A DNA stretch of 64,000 nt, taken from positions 310,001-374,000 of the forward strand of contig NZ_JBKQWY010000001.1 of NCBI RefSeq assembly GCF_047308265.1, in the 5' to 3' direction. This document shows, piece by piece, positions 25,839-33,302 of the stretch. Below the pieces are notes generated by a model. That model saw only the letters and a list, made by a program, of their open reading frames with translations. It had not been told where the DNA came from and made no database searches. This stretch comes from Maricaulis sp047308265. Lineage in GTDB: Bacteria > Pseudomonadota > Alphaproteobacteria > Caulobacterales > Maricaulaceae. Each line of letters begins with the position of its first letter. Position 1 is the first letter of the stretch. Made by a program: the position numbers and the translations under genes.

Positions 25839-26583
25839 GCGTCTCCAGGACCAGTTTGCGAGCGCCCTTCGTTCGGGTGATACAACCGCCCTGAGTGAGC
25901 TCGGCCTGGACGCGGATCAGCGCGCGCGTTTTGCCGTTTATCGCAATACGGTCGTACGTAGTGCGATTGATGCACTCCGAGCAGCCTATCCGTCGGTTCA
26001 GGCACGGCTGGGTGAAGAGAATTTCCAGGCTGTAGCGCGCTTTTATTGGGAACGTCGCCCACCGACCGCGCATCGTATGACCTTGTATGGAGAGGCGCTG
26101 GCCCAGGTGCTGGAGCAATGGAGCGGGCCGGCCTTCCCCAAAGACTTGCCCGGACTTATTGCCCATGATCGGGCCTGGCTGGAAGCGCATCATTCTGTGA
26201 ACGCGCCTGCCTTCACTGCAGCGCAAGCGGCCGCCCTGGAACCGACAGAACTGGTGTCACGGGCGCCGGGTTTGCATCCGTCTGTGCGATTGCTGGAGAC
26301 GGCGCCGGGTCATTATGCGCTGTGGCGCAATCTGAGATTTGAGGCGGCGGTCCAGTCTGATCACCGTCACAGCCTGGTCTGGCGAGTGCGGGGTGAGGTT
26401 CGCCACGCTCCGCTTGATCGTGGCGGCCATGAATTCTTACGCCGGGTTGGAGCTGGGGGAACGCTCGAAACGGCAATCGCGGCAACCCAAGAACATGTAG
26501 ACGGGTTCAACCCGGCCCCTGTGTTTCAATGGGCCCTGTCGCAAAACGTATTGAGCGGCGAAGCCGCCGGAAAGGAAGACTGA
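25831..26583 (+). CDS. bufC: BufC: partner protein of DUF692 enzyme (DUF2063 domain)
   Basis: This 250-residue protein has the DUF2063 N-terminal domain (RFAVYRNTVVRSAIDALRAAYP, then FYWERRPPTAHRMTLYGEAL). The C-terminal beta-rich part is the wHTH-like RiPP recognition region seen in BufC/HvfC (RGEVRHAPLDRGGHEFLRRVGAGGTL). It is expected to bind the BufA1 leader and present it to BufB. It starts in an 8-nt overlap with bufB. Its stop overlaps the bufD start by 1-2 nt (TGATG). Confidence 0.88.
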   Translation: MLERLQDQFASALRSGDTTALSELGLDADQRARFAVYRNTVVRSAIDALRAAYPSVQARLGEENFQAVARFYWERRPPTAHRMTLYGEALAQVLEQWSGPAFPKDLPGLIAHDRAWLEAHHSVNAPAFTAAQAAALEPTELVSRAPGLHPSVRLLETAPGHYALWRNLRFEAAVQSDHRHSLVWRVRGEVRHAPLDRGGHEFLRRVGAGGTLETAIAATQEHVDGFNPAPVFQWALSQNVLSGEAAGKED

Positions 26584-27140
26584 TGAGTTCAACCCACCGA
26601 ACCGGTGGCCTGGTCGCAAGACTGCATGCCACTCATATGGCCGCCATCGCCATTCTGCGAACGCCATTGCTGGCTGATGTTCTGGCCTTGCTGGCCCGAT
26701 TGACGCTGGCTGGCGTGTTCTGGCGTTCGCTATTGACCAAGGTGCAGACCACCAAGCTTTTCACCTACACGGAATACATCAATGATTTCCCGGTGGAACG
26801 GGCCCGCATGCGCATCCCCGCTTTGCCGCTGGACATGAAGCCTGCGACGATCACCCTCTTCGCCAATGAATATGATCTGCCGATCCTGCCGCCTGCCGTG
26901 GCGGCCTGGATGGCCACACTGGCGGAATTTGTCCTGCCTCTCCTGCTGGTGGTGGGTCTGGCAAGCCGTCTTTCGGCCCTGGCCCTGCTCGCCATGACGC
27001 TCGTGATCCAGTTCCTCGTCTATCCCGAAGCCTGGTGGGGGACGCACGCCCTGTGGATCGTCATGGCCGGATATCTGTCTGTTTATGGTCCCGGACGCGC
27101 GAGTTTGGATCATCTCGTGGGCGCACGTTTCGCGCGATAG
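26583..27140 (+). CDS. bufD: BufD: DoxX-family membrane protein
   Basis: This 185-residue protein starts at 26583 in a TGATG overlap with the bufC stop. It has four membrane helices typical of DoxX (LARLTLAGVFWRSLLTKVQ near residues 40-58, then LPPAVAAWMATLAEFVLPLLLVVGL in two parts). DoxX proteins occur beside bufferin and related MNIO operons; their role (redox, transport or quinone link) is unsettled. The fourth gene of the operon. Confidence 0.85.
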   Translation: MSSTHRTGGLVARLHATHMAAIAILRTPLLADVLALLARLTLAGVFWRSLLTKVQTTKLFTYTEYINDFPVERARMRIPALPLDMKPATITLFANEYDLPILPPAVAAWMATLAEFVLPLLLVVGLASRLSALALLAMTLVIQFLVYPEAWWGTHALWIVMAGYLSVYGPGRASLDHLVGARFAR

Positions 27141-27248
27141 GTGCAGCCGGTTGAAACTGTCACACGAGGCGGGCAAGGTCCGCCCGGAAATGGGGTGACG
27201 CATTGGCAGGGGTGCCCAGATGTGTCCGGAAAGGCCCCGGGGGTGACC

Positions 27249-27689
27249 ATGTTGAATATGAATCCGAGCGAGACCCGTCCCGCTGGTCCTGAGCGTTTCA
27301 TGCCCGACTGGGTGATGGGGCTTGTGGTTCGAGTATGCCTGGTTCCGGGCATCTGGATGTGGGCACGCGAGCATGCGGGTTCCTGGCCGCAGGTCGATCC
27401 GGGTTTGGTGGCTGCGGCCGAAGTCTGGGGCCTGCCCATGATGTCGGCAGAGGCTGTTGCCTTTATTGCGGTCTGGGGTGGCCAAATCCTGTGTGGGTTT
27501 CTTGTGGCTGGCTTCTTGACCCGCTTGTCCGGTCTTGGTCTTTTGCTCGGCATTCTCGCGTACCTGATCTGGGTGTCGCCTCTCGCCTGGCCGATTGCCA
27601 TAGTGCATGGCGCGGCCGCGTTTTACCTCTTCGCTCGAGGGGGCGGGGCGTTTTCCATCGATGGTGCGATTGTCGCCACCGCCCGCTAG
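27249..27689 (+). CDS. Second DoxX-like membrane protein in the bufferin operon
   Basis: The ATG at 27249 (146 residues) follows GGGGGTGA; 27258 is an alternative. Four hydrophobic helices have DoxX-like features (residues 20-35 and 60-120, GFLVAGFLTRLSGLGLLLGIL). It is on the same strand, 108 bp after bufD, and may be co-transcribed. The canonical bufferin cluster has one DoxX gene, so this looks like an added paralogue or a relative with its own role. Confidence 0.65.
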   Translation: MLNMNPSETRPAGPERFMPDWVMGLVVRVCLVPGIWMWAREHAGSWPQVDPGLVAAAEVWGLPMMSAEAVAFIAVWGGQILCGFLVAGFLTRLSGLGLLLGILAYLIWVSPLAWPIAIVHGAAAFYLFARGGGAFSIDGAIVATAR

Positions 27690-27736
27690 CAGCCCCTAGC
27701 GCGGCCCTATCTGCACGCCATCGGAATACGTCCATC

Positions 27737-28450
27737 ATGAAACTCTTCTTTCAAGGTCTCAAAGCCCGCTTTCGCGACCCTCGCCAGTTCTCCGTGCCGA
27801 AAATGGCGCGTCATTGTCCGATTTGTGGCTATGAGGGTGTGTTTCATGCGCTGGGTACGCCGCCGCGCTGGGATGGTCGGTGTCCGTCCTGCGGATCCCG
27901 TGAACGTCATCGCTTGATCCATTTATGGCTTGAGCGCGAAGGTCTCGATCTGAAGGACGGCCGTACCATTCTGCATTTTGCGCCGGAGAAGTATTTCATC
28001 CGCCAGATGGACGGTGCCAGCGAATACCACACGGCCGACATCGTTCCGGGCAAGGCGCGTCACGCCATGGATATGGCCGATATGACATTCGAAAATGCCT
28101 CGGTCGACGTGTTGATTTCCAATCACGTGCTCGAACATGTGCCCGATCATCACAAGGCGATGGATGAAATTGCCCGCGTGCTCAAGCCGGGCGGTTTTGC
28201 GCTTCTGACCGTGCCGCAGAACTGGGCACGTGAGGAAACCTATGAAAATCCGGAGCTTTCGACAGACCCGGAGCGTTACGCCCACTATAATGACGTCCAC
28301 CATCTGCGGTTTTACGGTCGCGACTTCCCGGACCTTGTGGCCGCGCACGGTCTCGACGTGTCGGGCTGGCGTTTGCCGCCGGAAGAAGAGCCCCGATACG
28401 GGCTCTGCCGTGACGATGTTTTGTGGATTGCCCGCAAACCGGCCGGGTGA
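27737..28450 (+). CDS. Class I SAM-dependent methyltransferase with N-terminal zinc-knuckle
   Basis: This 237-residue protein starts at 27737, 48 bp after the DoxX gene. Residues 26-60 contain two Cys pairs (CPICGYEG and CPSCGSRERH), a zinc ribbon. The Rossmann methyltransferase follows, with SNHVLEHVPDHHKAMDEIARVLKPGG and the FAPEKYF segment. Such proteins methylate sugars or cell-surface components, but the target is unclear. It lies between the bufferin genes and sucC. It has no known role in bufferin maturation. Confidence 0.75.
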   Translation: MKLFFQGLKARFRDPRQFSVPKMARHCPICGYEGVFHALGTPPRWDGRCPSCGSRERHRLIHLWLEREGLDLKDGRTILHFAPEKYFIRQMDGASEYHTADIVPGKARHAMDMADMTFENASVDVLISNHVLEHVPDHHKAMDEIARVLKPGGFALLTVPQNWAREETYENPELSTDPERYAHYNDVHHLRFYGRDFPDLVAAHGLDVSGWRLPPEEEPRYGLCRDDVLWIARKPAG

Positions 28451-28526
28451 GTCGCCCAAAGTCTAACTGACACATCTGTGAATGCCCGGATAAGGTTTTG
28501 AAAACATATCGGGCTTACGGACCGCA

Positions 28527-28554
28527 TTGCACCGGTGTATGCCGGTGTTATAAG
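28527..28554 (+). promoter_or_regulatory. Sigma70-like promoter for sucCD
   Basis: TTGCAC at 28527-28532 and TATAAG at 28549-28554 are separated by 16 bp. The sucC ATG lies 48 bp beyond. Confidence 0.6.
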
Positions 28555-28602
28555 GCGGTGCGCCGTCCTGGCCATCCCAACCTCCCTCCCAAGAGGCCTT
28601 AC

Positions 28603-29799
28603 ATGAATATCCACGAACATCAGGCCAAAGCTGTCCTGAAATCCTTCGGCGCGCCGGTCGCTGAAGGCGTCGCTATCTTCTCTGCCGATGACGCTGCTGC
28701 GGCTGCGGATCAACTGCCCGGACCGCTCTGGGTTGTGAAGTCCCAGATCCATGCGGGCGGGCGCGGCAAGGGCAAGTTCAAGGAACTCGGTCCGGATGCC
28801 AAAGGCGGTGTGCGCCTGGCCTTCTCCAAGGACGAGGTTGTCGCTCATGCCAAGGAGATGCTCGGCAATACGCTGGTGACGCACCAGACGGGCCCGGACG
28901 GCAAGCAGGTCAACCGTCTCTACATCGAGGACGGTGCTGATATCGCGACCGAGCTGTACTGCTCTCTCCTGGTGAACCGCGAAACGGGTCGTGTGGCCTT
29001 TGTTGTGTCCACCGAAGGCGGTATGGACATCGAGGCTGTGGCCGAGGAAACCCCGGAAAAAATCCACACGATCGATATCGACCCGGCGACGGGCGTGACC
29101 GAAGCGGATGCCGGCAAGGTTGCTGACGCGCTGGAGCTGGACGGCGATGCACGGGCAGACATGCTCAACATTGCGAAGATCCTCTACACCGCCTTCACCG
29201 AGAAGGATATGGCGCTGCTTGAGGTCAATCCGCTGATCGTCATGGAGAATGGCCGCATGCGCGTGCTGGACGCCAAAGTGTCCTTCGACGGCAATGCGCT
29301 CTTCCGTCACGACGACATCATGGAGCTGCGTGATACGACCGAGGAAGACGAGAAAGAGATCGAGGCGTCTAAATACGACCTCGCCTATGTCGCTCTCGAC
29401 GGCAATATCGGTTGCATGGTGAACGGCGCAGGTCTGGCCATGGCGACCATGGACATCATCAAGCTTTACGGAGCCGAGCCGGCCAACTTCCTCGATGTGG
29501 GGGGGGGTGCCACCAAGGAGAAAGTGACCGCAGCCTTCAAGATCATTACGGCTGATCCGAATGTGTCGGGCATTCTGGTGAATATTTTCGGCGGCATTAT
29601 GCGTTGTGATGTGATCGCGGAAGGTGTCCTGGCGGCTGTCCAGGAAGTGGGTCTGCAAGTGCCGCTCGTGGTTCGCCTGGAAGGCACCAATGTCGAGCTC
29701 GGCAAGAAAATCATCAATGAGAGCGATCTCGATGTCATCTCTGCCGATGATCTCGACGATGCTGCCCAGAAAATCGTCGCTGCGGTGAAGGGAGCCTAA
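28603..29799 (+). CDS. sucC: Succinyl-CoA synthetase beta subunit (ADP-forming type)
   Basis: This 398-residue subunit starts at 28603 (MNIHEHQAKAVL; AAGAGG upstream). The N-terminal half is an ATP-grasp domain (KSQIHAGGRGKGKFKE, LLEVNPLIV). The C-terminal domain contains the CoA/power-helix contacts, including GGIMRCDVIAEGV and LEGTNVELGK. With SucD it makes succinate, ATP and CoA from succinyl-CoA in the TCA cycle. The stop is 3 nt from the sucD ATG, so the two are one transcription unit. Confidence 0.96.
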   Translation: MNIHEHQAKAVLKSFGAPVAEGVAIFSADDAAAAADQLPGPLWVVKSQIHAGGRGKGKFKELGPDAKGGVRLAFSKDEVVAHAKEMLGNTLVTHQTGPDGKQVNRLYIEDGADIATELYCSLLVNRETGRVAFVVSTEGGMDIEAVAEETPEKIHTIDIDPATGVTEADAGKVADALELDGDARADMLNIAKILYTAFTEKDMALLEVNPLIVMENGRMRVLDAKVSFDGNALFRHDDIMELRDTTEEDEKEIEASKYDLAYVALDGNIGCMVNGAGLAMATMDIIKLYGAEPANFLDVGGGATKEKVTAAFKIITADPNVSGILVNIFGGIMRCDVIAEGVLAAVQEVGLQVPLVVRLEGTNVELGKKIINESDLDVISADDLDDAAQKIVAAVKGA

Positions 29800-29802
29800 G
29801 CC

Positions 29803-30711
29803 ATGTCCGTCATCGTCAACAAAGACACAAAGATCCTCGTTCAGGGCCTGACCGGTAAAACCGGCACCTTCCATACGGAACAGGCCCTCGAGTATTACGG
29901 CACTCAAATGGTGGCCGGTGTGCACCCCAAAAAGGGTGGCACGACCTGGACCTCCGGTCTTGATGCCGAAAAAAACCTGCCGATTTTCGCCTCTGTCGGT
30001 GAAGCGGCTGAAGCCACCGGTGCGACGGCATCTGTGATCTATGTGCCGCCGGCCGGTGCCGGTGCCGCGATCATCGAGGCCATTGATGCGGGCATCCCGT
30101 TCATCTCCTGCATCACTGAGGGTATTCCGGTGATGGATATGGTGAAGGTGAAGGCCAAGCTGGAAAAATCCAGCTCCATGCTGCTGGGGCCGAACTGCCC
30201 GGGTATCCTGACGCCGGAAGAATGCAAGATCGGCATCATGCCGGGCTCTATCTTCTCCAAGGGTTCCGTGGGCGTGGTCTCCCGCTCCGGTACGCTGACC
30301 TATGAGGCCGTTTTTCAGACCACGGCGGAAGGCCTCGGCCAGACCACCGCAGTCGGCATTGGCGGCGACCCGGTCAAGGGCACGGAGTTCATCGACGTGT
30401 TGGAGAAATTCCTGGCGGACGACGAAACCAAGTCCATCATCATGATCGGTGAAATCGGCGGTTCTGCCGAAGAGGAAGCCGCGCAATTCCTGGCCGATGA
30501 AGCCAAGAAGGGCCGCTCCAAACCGACCGTCGGCTTTATTGCCGGCCGTACGGCGCCTCCGGGCCGTACCATGGGCCATGCCGGTGCGATTGTGTCCGGC
30601 GGCAAGGGTGGTGCCGAAGACAAGATCGCAGCCATGGAGGCTGCGGGCATCAAAGTGTCTCCGAGCCCGGCGCGTCTGGGCACAACGCTGGCTGAGCTGC
30701 TCAAGGGCTAG
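29803..30711 (+). CDS. sucD: Succinyl-CoA synthetase alpha subunit
   Basis: This 302-residue subunit carries the CoA-binding domain (GLTGKTGTFHTEQAL, VYVPPAGAG), the GPNCPGIL motif and the phosphorylated-histidine segment GRTMGHAGAIVSGG, with active His259. It starts 3 nt after sucC; GGGAGCC is its ribosome-binding site. A terminator follows at 30737-30770, ending the sucCD operon and isolating it from sucA. Confidence 0.96.
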   Translation: MSVIVNKDTKILVQGLTGKTGTFHTEQALEYYGTQMVAGVHPKKGGTTWTSGLDAEKNLPIFASVGEAAEATGATASVIYVPPAGAGAAIIEAIDAGIPFISCITEGIPVMDMVKVKAKLEKSSSMLLGPNCPGILTPEECKIGIMPGSIFSKGSVGVVSRSGTLTYEAVFQTTAEGLGQTTAVGIGGDPVKGTEFIDVLEKFLADDETKSIIMIGEIGGSAEEEAAQFLADEAKKGRSKPTVGFIAGRTAPPGRTMGHAGAIVSGGKGGAEDKIAAMEAAGIKVSPSPARLGTTLAELLKG

Positions 30712-30736
30712 GTCGCGCCAGAATATCGTGTGAGAG

Positions 30737-30770
30737 CCGCGCTCCGGAGGTGTCCGGGGCGCGGTTTCTT
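30737..30770 (+). terminator. Rho-independent terminator of sucCD
   Basis: CCGCGCTCCGGA (30737-30748) pairs with TCCGGGGCGCGG (30753-30764, one mismatch) across GGTG, followed by TTTCTT. Confidence 0.8.
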
Positions 30771-31027
30771 GTTGCGGGCAAGGCGCGAGGGGACAACGCG
30801 TTCCGAAATCTCTTTGTCTTCACGCCTTGTCAGGACTATAGTGCTATTGCATTTATGCAACAGGCATCTATATCGGTTCGCTCCGGCGGGTTGTCGCGTG
30901 TCTGATGCATGCTGCAGCCGATGTCCGTTTGAAGAAAAATTACGCTGTTCCCATGGTTTATCATTCGCCTTACGCCCACATTCGAAAGAAGCGCGCGTCC
31001 GCCAACGAGACGGAGCGGCGGGAGGCC

Positions 31028-31459
31028 ATGACCAAGGCGCTCCAGGCGATCGAACAGGTGATCTCGACCACGGCGAGTGCTGCGACGGTGAATGCCCGGG
31101 CAACATCCAAGGGTACTGTTGCCGCAAAGTCGGGCAAGGCTGCGCACAAGCCCGCCGGGAAACGAACGCGAGCGTCTCACCAGGACCTGTCGCAACGGGT
31201 CGATCTGGCTCTGCAGGAGCAGGAAGCTTTCTATCACAGCGATGATCCGATCGCGGTCGAGGCTCGCGAGCTTGCCGAGTCTCACGATAAGGCCGAGGTT
31301 GAAGCGCTGATCGCAGAAAAGCTCGAAGCCGCTCGCAATGCCGGAGACAAGGAGCAGTTCAACGACGCGCTGAAGCTCCGTGCCGCCACGCATTATCACC
31401 GTCACAAGCGTTTGGCCGCTATTCGGTCGCGTAATTGGCAAGCTGATACAGCCGAATAA
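31028..31459 (+). CDS. Small basic hypothetical protein overlapping a KAP NTPase gene
   Basis: This 143-residue protein is assumed to start at 31028, where GGGAGG lies 2-3 nt before the ATG; 30953 and 30905 are upstream alternatives. It begins with a helix, then a Lys/Ala/Ser-rich disordered segment (SKGTVAAKSGKAAHKPAGKR), a helical EALIAEKLEAARNAGD stretch and ends TAE. It resembles no family I know; basicity suggests nucleic-acid binding. Its 3' end overlaps by 41 bp the convergent KAP NTPase gene. Confidence 0.5.
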   Translation: MTKALQAIEQVISTTASAATVNARATSKGTVAAKSGKAAHKPAGKRTRASHQDLSQRVDLALQEQEAFYHSDDPIAVEARELAESHDKAEVEALIAEKLEAARNAGDKEQFNDALKLRAATHYHRHKRLAAIRSRNWQADTAE

Positions 31460-33089
31460 TCTCGCGCGTGTCCCAGGTGTCATGCAGGGCCAGGATGCGC
31501 CGGGCCAGTGCAGATCGGGCCAGCTCGGACAAAAGTGGCATATCCTCGAATTCGGTCGGATCATACATGCCGTTTCGGCCTTCTGATATGAGATGACCGA
31601 CGAGCGCGCGAAAGTTCGAGACAGCGTCCGTTTCGATCTCCAGCAGTTCGATTGCATCGGGCGCGCTCAGACTGGTGGCGATATCAGGATAGAATGAGAT
31701 CAGAAGATCAGAAATCGTGATGTAGATCTGGTGTTTCCCGGTCATGGACCGATTGTGGAAGAGTTCCTGCCAGTCTTCGGGATAGGCTTCAGAGAAGAGG
31801 TGGTCACCAAAGCGGCTATGGAGGTCACCGATCCAGGCCAGGCCTGCATTATCAACGGGTGACTGGCACACGCTCTGCGGGGCGAGGTTAAGCTGGTAAT
31901 ACAGCCAGCGCGCAATGCGTTTGATCTTGCGAGCATTCGCCGGTGCCAGGTTGAAATTGCGGCGCATCACCGCGAACTCGGAATTGGGTGCAGAATGCAC
32001 ACCGGCCGGGTCTTCCCGTGTCATGATCTCGGCCAGTTGTTGGAGGCGAGGCACGTCCTGAACACTGCGCAGGAGTTCGTCCCAGGTTGTGTCCCGGACG
32101 GTTTGCGGGATGCCGCGCATTTCCAGTTCGGCATCATTGAGATCGAAGCAATAGAGGAAGAATTTCTCCAGATAACGCCGCGCCCAGGTCCGCGCCGCGA
32201 TATAGTCCTGATCGCCGGCCATGTGCTGTCGGCCAAAGCGTTGGTCCGTCAGGGCAGCCGTGACCTGGGCTTCATCCAGGGCGAGAATATAGGTGACATC
32301 CTCGATCCAGAGGAAGTTCTTCATGGATTCCAGCATGCGACGAACCTGGGAAGGCGAGCACCGGTCCAGATCATCAATCAGGATCACCACCGGGCGACGG
32401 AAGGGTTCGCTATCCGTGTTTTGCAGGGTCTCCATATGGCCGCGCGAAGCGAGCAAAAGCAGGTCGCGCAAATCACTCATGAAGGCCTGTTGTTCGCTTT
32501 GTGGATAGGAGTATCGGTCTGCCCGTTCCTCATAATAGCTGGCGAAATCCTCACCAATCCGGGTGATATCCTCGCCATCCAGTCCGATTTTCTTGGCCAG
32601 CGTGTTTACAGCCGTGCGCCCGGCGGCCCGTGCTGCGCGTCCGAGCAGGCGCATCCCGGTTTCCGCAGCAGCCTTTTTGACGGATTCTTTTTGGATCGAG
32701 CTGGCGATCTGAGCACTCAGCTCGGCGAGCAGGGGCAGGATCAGATTATCCTCACCTTCATATCGCCAGGGTTCGAAGCGCAGGGTAAAGGCCTCGGCTT
32801 CTGTTGAAATATAGGTGCGGCCTGTAGTGTTGGAGCGGGAGTAAATGCCTTCGATCTGGCGCAGTATGCTGGTTTTCCCCGAGCCCCAGGGACCATAGAC
32901 GGCGATGGTGATGGGGCCGCGGTGATTATTGTGGTTTTGCTCGTGCAACCTGCCGCCGGGTTGATAGGGGCGGGTCGCCCGGACAATCGCCTCCGCAATG
33001 GCGTTGTGATCATTCGACGTCGGGTGATCCTCCGCCCGATCGGACGGGGAACCCTGCAAACCCACTGGTTCATCCCAGAAAAAACTCAT
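31419..33089 (-). CDS. KAP-family P-loop NTPase
   Basis: This 556-residue protein starts at the ATG at 33089; a TTG extension to 33122 has no site. Walker A is GPWGSGKT (residues 66-73), the KAP-typical RFEPWRYEGEDNLILPL follows, and Walker B is VVILIDDLDRC (234-244) with sensor-like YILALDEAQV. KAP NTPases usually carry membrane helices inserted between the Walker motifs. Here the insert (about residues 135-170) is an amphipathic Ala/Arg-rich helix instead, so it is probably cytosolic. Some KAP proteins act in anti-phage or membrane-associated defence; this role is a guess. It splits sucD from sucA, transcribed against them. Confidence 0.8.
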   Translation of the reverse strand: MSFFWDEPVGLQGSPSDRAEDHPTSNDHNAIAEAIVRATRPYQPGGRLHEQNHNNHRGPITIAVYGPWGSGKTSILRQIEGIYSRSNTTGRTYISTEAEAFTLRFEPWRYEGEDNLILPLLAELSAQIASSIQKESVKKAAAETGMRLLGRAARAAGRTAVNTLAKKIGLDGEDITRIGEDFASYYEERADRYSYPQSEQQAFMSDLRDLLLLASRGHMETLQNTDSEPFRRPVVILIDDLDRCSPSQVRRMLESMKNFLWIEDVTYILALDEAQVTAALTDQRFGRQHMAGDQDYIAARTWARRYLEKFFLYCFDLNDAELEMRGIPQTVRDTTWDELLRSVQDVPRLQQLAEIMTREDPAGVHSAPNSEFAVMRRNFNLAPANARKIKRIARWLYYQLNLAPQSVCQSPVDNAGLAWIGDLHSRFGDHLFSEAYPEDWQELFHNRSMTGKHQIYITISDLLISFYPDIATSLSAPDAIELLEIETDAVSNFRALVGHLISEGRNGMYDPTEFEDMPLLSELARSALARRILALHDTWDTREIIRLYQLANYATE

Positions 33090-33230
33090 GGTGCAGTTCC
33101 GCAATTCCTGACCGTATTTCAACCAGAAAAACGCATGGGTAGAGGCGTGTCAAACGGCAAAGTGTGGATGTTCGCTTTACCTCTGTCAGGAAGTTGTCAC
33201 CAGTCGGGTGAAAATATCTTCTAATCCGAA

Positions 33231-33258
33231 TTAAAGAGGCCTAGACCAACAGTATAAA
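33231..33258 (+). promoter_or_regulatory. Possible sigma70-like promoter for sucA
   Basis: TTAAAG (33231-33236) and TATAAA (33253-33258) are 16 bp apart; the sucA ATG is 45 bp downstream. The -35 is weak. Confidence 0.4.
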
Positions 33259-33302
33259 AGCGCCAAATCCCTCCCGCGCTGATGCTTTCCCACAGGATGA
33301 TC

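Noticed and set aside
28451..28602. Possible tRNA or riboswitch before sucC
   Set aside because: No cloverleaf or known aptamer pattern; a normal promoter explains the interval.
28312..30579. 755-codon minus-strand frame across sucC and sucD
   Set aside because: It is a long shadow of codon bias in sucCD, which are unmistakable on the other strand.
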